The notes under the pieces: generated by a model | What the model saw: only the letters and a program-made list of their open reading frames with translations | What the model was told of the DNA's origin: nothing | Databases searched by the model: none | Source: an uncultured Aliterella sp. | GTDB taxonomy: Bacteria; Cyanobacteriota; Cyanobacteriia; Cyanobacteriales; Chroococcidiopsidaceae | DNA length: 7,731 nt | Direction of reading: 5' to 3' | NCBI GenBank assembly: GCA_905479905.1 | Contig: CAJQOK010000136.1 | Span: forward strand, 1 to 7,731 | Translations under genes and position numbers: made by a program | Part shown: one piece after another, positions 5,791 through 7,731 of the stretch | Layout: each line of letters opens with the position of its first letter | How positions within the stretch are numbered: the stretch's first letter is position 1

Positions 5791-7110
5791 ATTATTATTA
5801 AACTTTAAAGCTTCACCCCGCACTTCTGTATTTACTTTTCTGTTTTCATAGACAATTTGACCGCCAACAATAGTAATTACTGGCCATCCCGTAAGTTTCC
5901 AACCTTCAAAAGGACTCCAACCACATTTAGTTAATAATTCCTCCCGCACCACTGGGCGATAAGTATTTAAGTCTACCAATACTAAATCTGCATCATAGCC
6001 CGGAGAAATCGCACCTTTATTAGCAATACCGTAACCTTTAGCTACGGCGGTAGACATCCAATTTGTCACCTGTGACACTGTACATCGTCCCTCCATAGCA
6101 GCCGTTAGCATTAAGGGGAGCGATGTTTCTACTCCAGGCATTCCAGAGGGTGTAAGGGGGTATTCTTGGGCTTTTTCTGCTAAAGTATGAGGTGCGTGAT
6201 CGGTGGCAATAAAATCTATAACCCCATCTAGTAGAGCTTTCCAGAGAACTTCGTTGTCGCTTGGCGATCGCAAAGGTGGATTCATCTGCGCCCAAGAGCC
6301 GATAGTATCATAAGCATTAGTATTCAATAGCAAGTGTTGGGGCGTTACTTCTGCTGTTACCCAGCTTGGCTTATTTTGACGCAAAAACTCTGCTTCTTCG
6401 GCGGTGGACAAGTGCAAAATATGCAGGCGGCGTTGATACTTATTAGCCAGTTTTACCGCCAGTTGAGTAGCAAGTAAAGCCGCTTGATTGTCTTGAATTT
6501 GCGAATGAATTTTTGGATCGTGGATTCCGGCAAATTCTAACCGCCTTTGCTCAATTCTGGCGCGATCTTCAGCATGGACAGCAATTAAACGCTGACCTTG
6601 GGCAAAAATCGCCTCTAATGCCGCTTCTGTATCTACTAGCAATGGGCCGTGCATCGAACCCATAAAGATTTTTATGCCTGGGGTGGGATGAGCTTTTAGT
6701 AAATCTGGTAAGTTTTCGGAAGTAGCACCAATAAAAAAACCATAATTAACTACACACTTTTGTGCCGCCCGTTGCAGCTTGTCATCAAGAGCTTGCTGAG
6801 TGATGGTTAACGGGCGCGTGTTGGGCATTTCTAAAAAAGATGTGACTCCACCCTTGGCACAGGCACAACTAGCGGTAAACAAGTCTTCTTTGTGTTCTAA
6901 GCCTGGTTCACGAAAGTGTACTTGGGGGTCAATAACTCCCGGCAACAAAGTTAAACCTATTGCGTCTATCTCTTGAGTACCTGGTGCAGAAATTTCTGGA
7001 GCAACTTGGGCAATTAGGCGATCGCGTACCAGCACATCTCCAACTATAAATTCCCCATCAGGAAGCATAATCGTGGCGTGGCGGATAAGTAAGCTGGAAT
7101 TAATGGGCAT
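5788..7110 (-). CDS. pyrC: Dihydroorotase
   Basis: The 440-aa protein is an amidohydrolase-superfamily dihydroorotase, which interconverts carbamoyl-aspartate and dihydroorotate, the third step of pyrimidine synthesis, in the cytoplasm. Motifs include PGVIDPQVHFREPG (57-70), EMPNTRP (94-100) typical of dihydroorotase, GIKIFMGSM (145-153) with Lys147 as the likely carboxylated metal-bridging lysine, AVHAED (177-182), LHILHLST (229-236), NPPLR (277-281), and ATDHAPH (302-308) with catalytic Asp304. SGMPGVETSLP (322-332) is also family-typical. In the usual HxH metal pair the first His is Gln63 here; His65 remains. The same Gln occurs, from memory, in related cyanobacterial and Bacteroidetes enzymes, so the gene is probably functional. 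A close amidohydrolase such as hydantoinase or allantoinase is less likely given the NTRP and DHAPH contexts. The start has only a weak AAAG upstream. The gene diverges from lepB. Confidence 0.9.
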   Translation of the reverse strand: MPINSSLLIRHATIMLPDGEFIVGDVLVRDRLIAQVAPEISAPGTQEIDAIGLTLLPGVIDPQVHFREPGLEHKEDLFTASCACAKGGVTSFLEMPNTRPLTITQQALDDKLQRAAQKCVVNYGFFIGATSENLPDLLKAHPTPGIKIFMGSMHGPLLVDTEAALEAIFAQGQRLIAVHAEDRARIEQRRLEFAGIHDPKIHSQIQDNQAALLATQLAVKLANKYQRRLHILHLSTAEEAEFLRQNKPSWVTAEVTPQHLLLNTNAYDTIGSWAQMNPPLRSPSDNEVLWKALLDGVIDFIATDHAPHTLAEKAQEYPLTPSGMPGVETSLPLMLTAAMEGRCTVSQVTNWMSTAVAKGYGIANKGAISPGYDADLVLVDLNTYRPVVREELLTKCGWSPFEGWKLTGWPVITIVGGQIVYENRKVNTEVRGEALKFNNN

Positions 7111-7255
7111 AGTAATCTTTGATTAAAAATTAAAAGAGTTTTTAGGAGCTATAGTCATGCCATCAACCTATTGACCTAAAAAACATTAAACTTAATGTAG
7201 TCGAGTTTACAGGAAAAATTAAGTAAAAAATTCTTAATTAGGCTATTAAATATAT
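7111..7255. other. Divergent pyrC-lepB intergenic region
   Basis: This 145-bp AT-rich spacer must hold promoters for both genes. TTTACA (7206-7211) could be a -35 box toward lepB, but the best -10-like boxes, TAATTA (7235-7240) and TATTAA (7244-7249), are too far away. AATTAAG (7217-7223) and CTTAATT (7233-7239) form a 7-bp inverted repeat of unknown meaning. There is no strong Shine-Dalgarno sequence before lepB; the nearest AGG is 13 nt upstream. Confidence 0.4.
7197..7210. promoter_or_regulatory. GTA-N8-TAC, a possible NtcA-type site
   Basis: GTA (7197-7199), eight bases, then TAC (7208-7210) fits the consensus of the cyanobacterial nitrogen regulator NtcA. The spacing to a -10-like box is not canonical on either side: 28 nt to TAGGCT (7239-7244) toward lepB, and 26 nt to the complement of AACCTA (7165-7170) toward pyrC, where 20-23 nt is usual. 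About two such matches are expected by chance in a window this long. Confidence 0.2.
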
Positions 7256-7731
7256 ATGTCCCGCGAGTCAAAGCAAGTGTCTGATAACAAGTCGCAAACA
7301 GAACGTGAAGGTTCATGGCTAGGCGAATTAGGTAGAACAATCGCCCTGAGTATTATTCTTTCCTTGGGAATTCGTACCTTCGTAGCTGAAGCGCGTTGGA
7401 TTCCTACAGGCTCAATGTTACCAACATTGCAAATCAATGACAAATTAATTATCGATAAAGTGAGTTATCGCCTCCAAGCACCACAACGAGGAGACATTGT
7501 AGTATTTATGCCGCCTAACAGTGCTAAAGTTTGTTCGCAAAGTGAACCACTGATTTCTAGAGAAGCTGTAGATATTTGGAATCCAAACCCCAATAAGTCA
7601 GAAGTTCCCAAAATCAAAGATGCCTACATTAAGCGCTTAATTGCCATACCTGGCGACAAAATACTTGTTACTCAAGGGAGAGTTTATATCAACGATCGCC
7701 CTTTATCAGAAGAATACATTGCCGATGCGCC
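7256..7731 (+). CDS. lepB: Signal peptidase I (partial, N-terminal part)
   Basis: The first 158 codons are in the window; the rest lies beyond the edge. LepB is the membrane-bound protease that removes signal peptides from exported proteins. A short charged N-terminus is followed by one membrane segment (about 27-44), then the active-site sequence WIPTGSMLPTL (48-58) with nucleophile Ser53, RGDIVVF (78-84), and YIKRLIAIPGD (124-134) with general-base Lys126, so both catalytic residues are present. The stretch at about 88-120 between RGDIVVF and the lysine is longer than in minimal enzymes; a similar insertion occurs in other cyanobacterial LepB proteins. ATG 7256 is chosen because it gives the usual short cytoplasmic N-terminus. 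Some cyanobacteria have two LepB enzymes, and which one this is cannot be told. Confidence 0.93.
   Translation, partial: MSRESKQVSDNKSQTEREGSWLGELGRTIALSIILSLGIRTFVAEARWIPTGSMLPTLQINDKLIIDKVSYRLQAPQRGDIVVFMPPNSAKVCSQSEPLISREAVDIWNPNPNKSEVPKIKDAYIKRLIAIPGDKILVTQGRVYINDRPLSEEYIADA

Noticed and set aside
1..7731. CRISPR array, insertion sequence, prophage or defence cluster
   Set aside because: There are no regularly spaced direct repeats, no transposase or integrase reading frames and no nuclease-helicase pairs. RuvC here is the housekeeping resolvase, not a Cas protein domain.

Overview
The window looks like chromosomal DNA from a cyanobacterium. Five exact copies of the octamer GCGATCGC (HIP1, the highly iterated palindrome of cyanobacteria) occur in 7.7 kb. 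The intergenic DNA is AT-rich, Shine-Dalgarno sequences are mostly weak, and several proteins read as their cyanobacterial versions: YvcK with an N-terminal membrane segment, a pseudokinase-PP2C fusion, a dihydroorotase with DPQVHFREPG, and LepB with an insertion before the catalytic lysine. Genus cannot be fixed by eye.

Layout from left to right. (1) The last 33 codons of a class III aminotransferase, probably argD, followed by a good intrinsic terminator. (2) A plus-strand gene for a pseudokinase-like domain fused to a PP2C serine/threonine phosphatase (361-2190), interrupted by one in-frame TGA at 1684-1686 with every PP2C motif present around it. (3) ruvC on the minus strand, convergent with the phosphatase gene. 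(4) A 360-bp divergent intergenic region rich in inverted repeats. (5) A tight plus-strand cluster: yvcK/cofD-like, tsaE (overlapping by 8 nt) and a LysE/RhtB-family transporter (8 nt further on). (6) A 145-bp convergent gap in which the 3' end of the transporter gene and a GC-rich hairpin have been tandemly duplicated. (7) A dihydroorotase gene (pyrC) on the minus strand. (8) Divergent from it, the 5' part of lepB (signal peptidase I), cut by the window edge.

Most of the window is housekeeping: arginine and pyrimidine synthesis, Holliday junction resolution, tRNA t6A modification, a YvcK-type envelope/carbon factor and protein export. I see no evidence for a new multi-gene system such as defence, CRISPR or prophage. 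The points worth a second look are the single nonsense codon in the pseudokinase-phosphatase gene, that gene's domain architecture, the duplicated transporter tail and hairpin, the structured intergenic DNA between ruvC and yvcK, and a Gln in place of the usual first His in the dihydroorotase metal motif.
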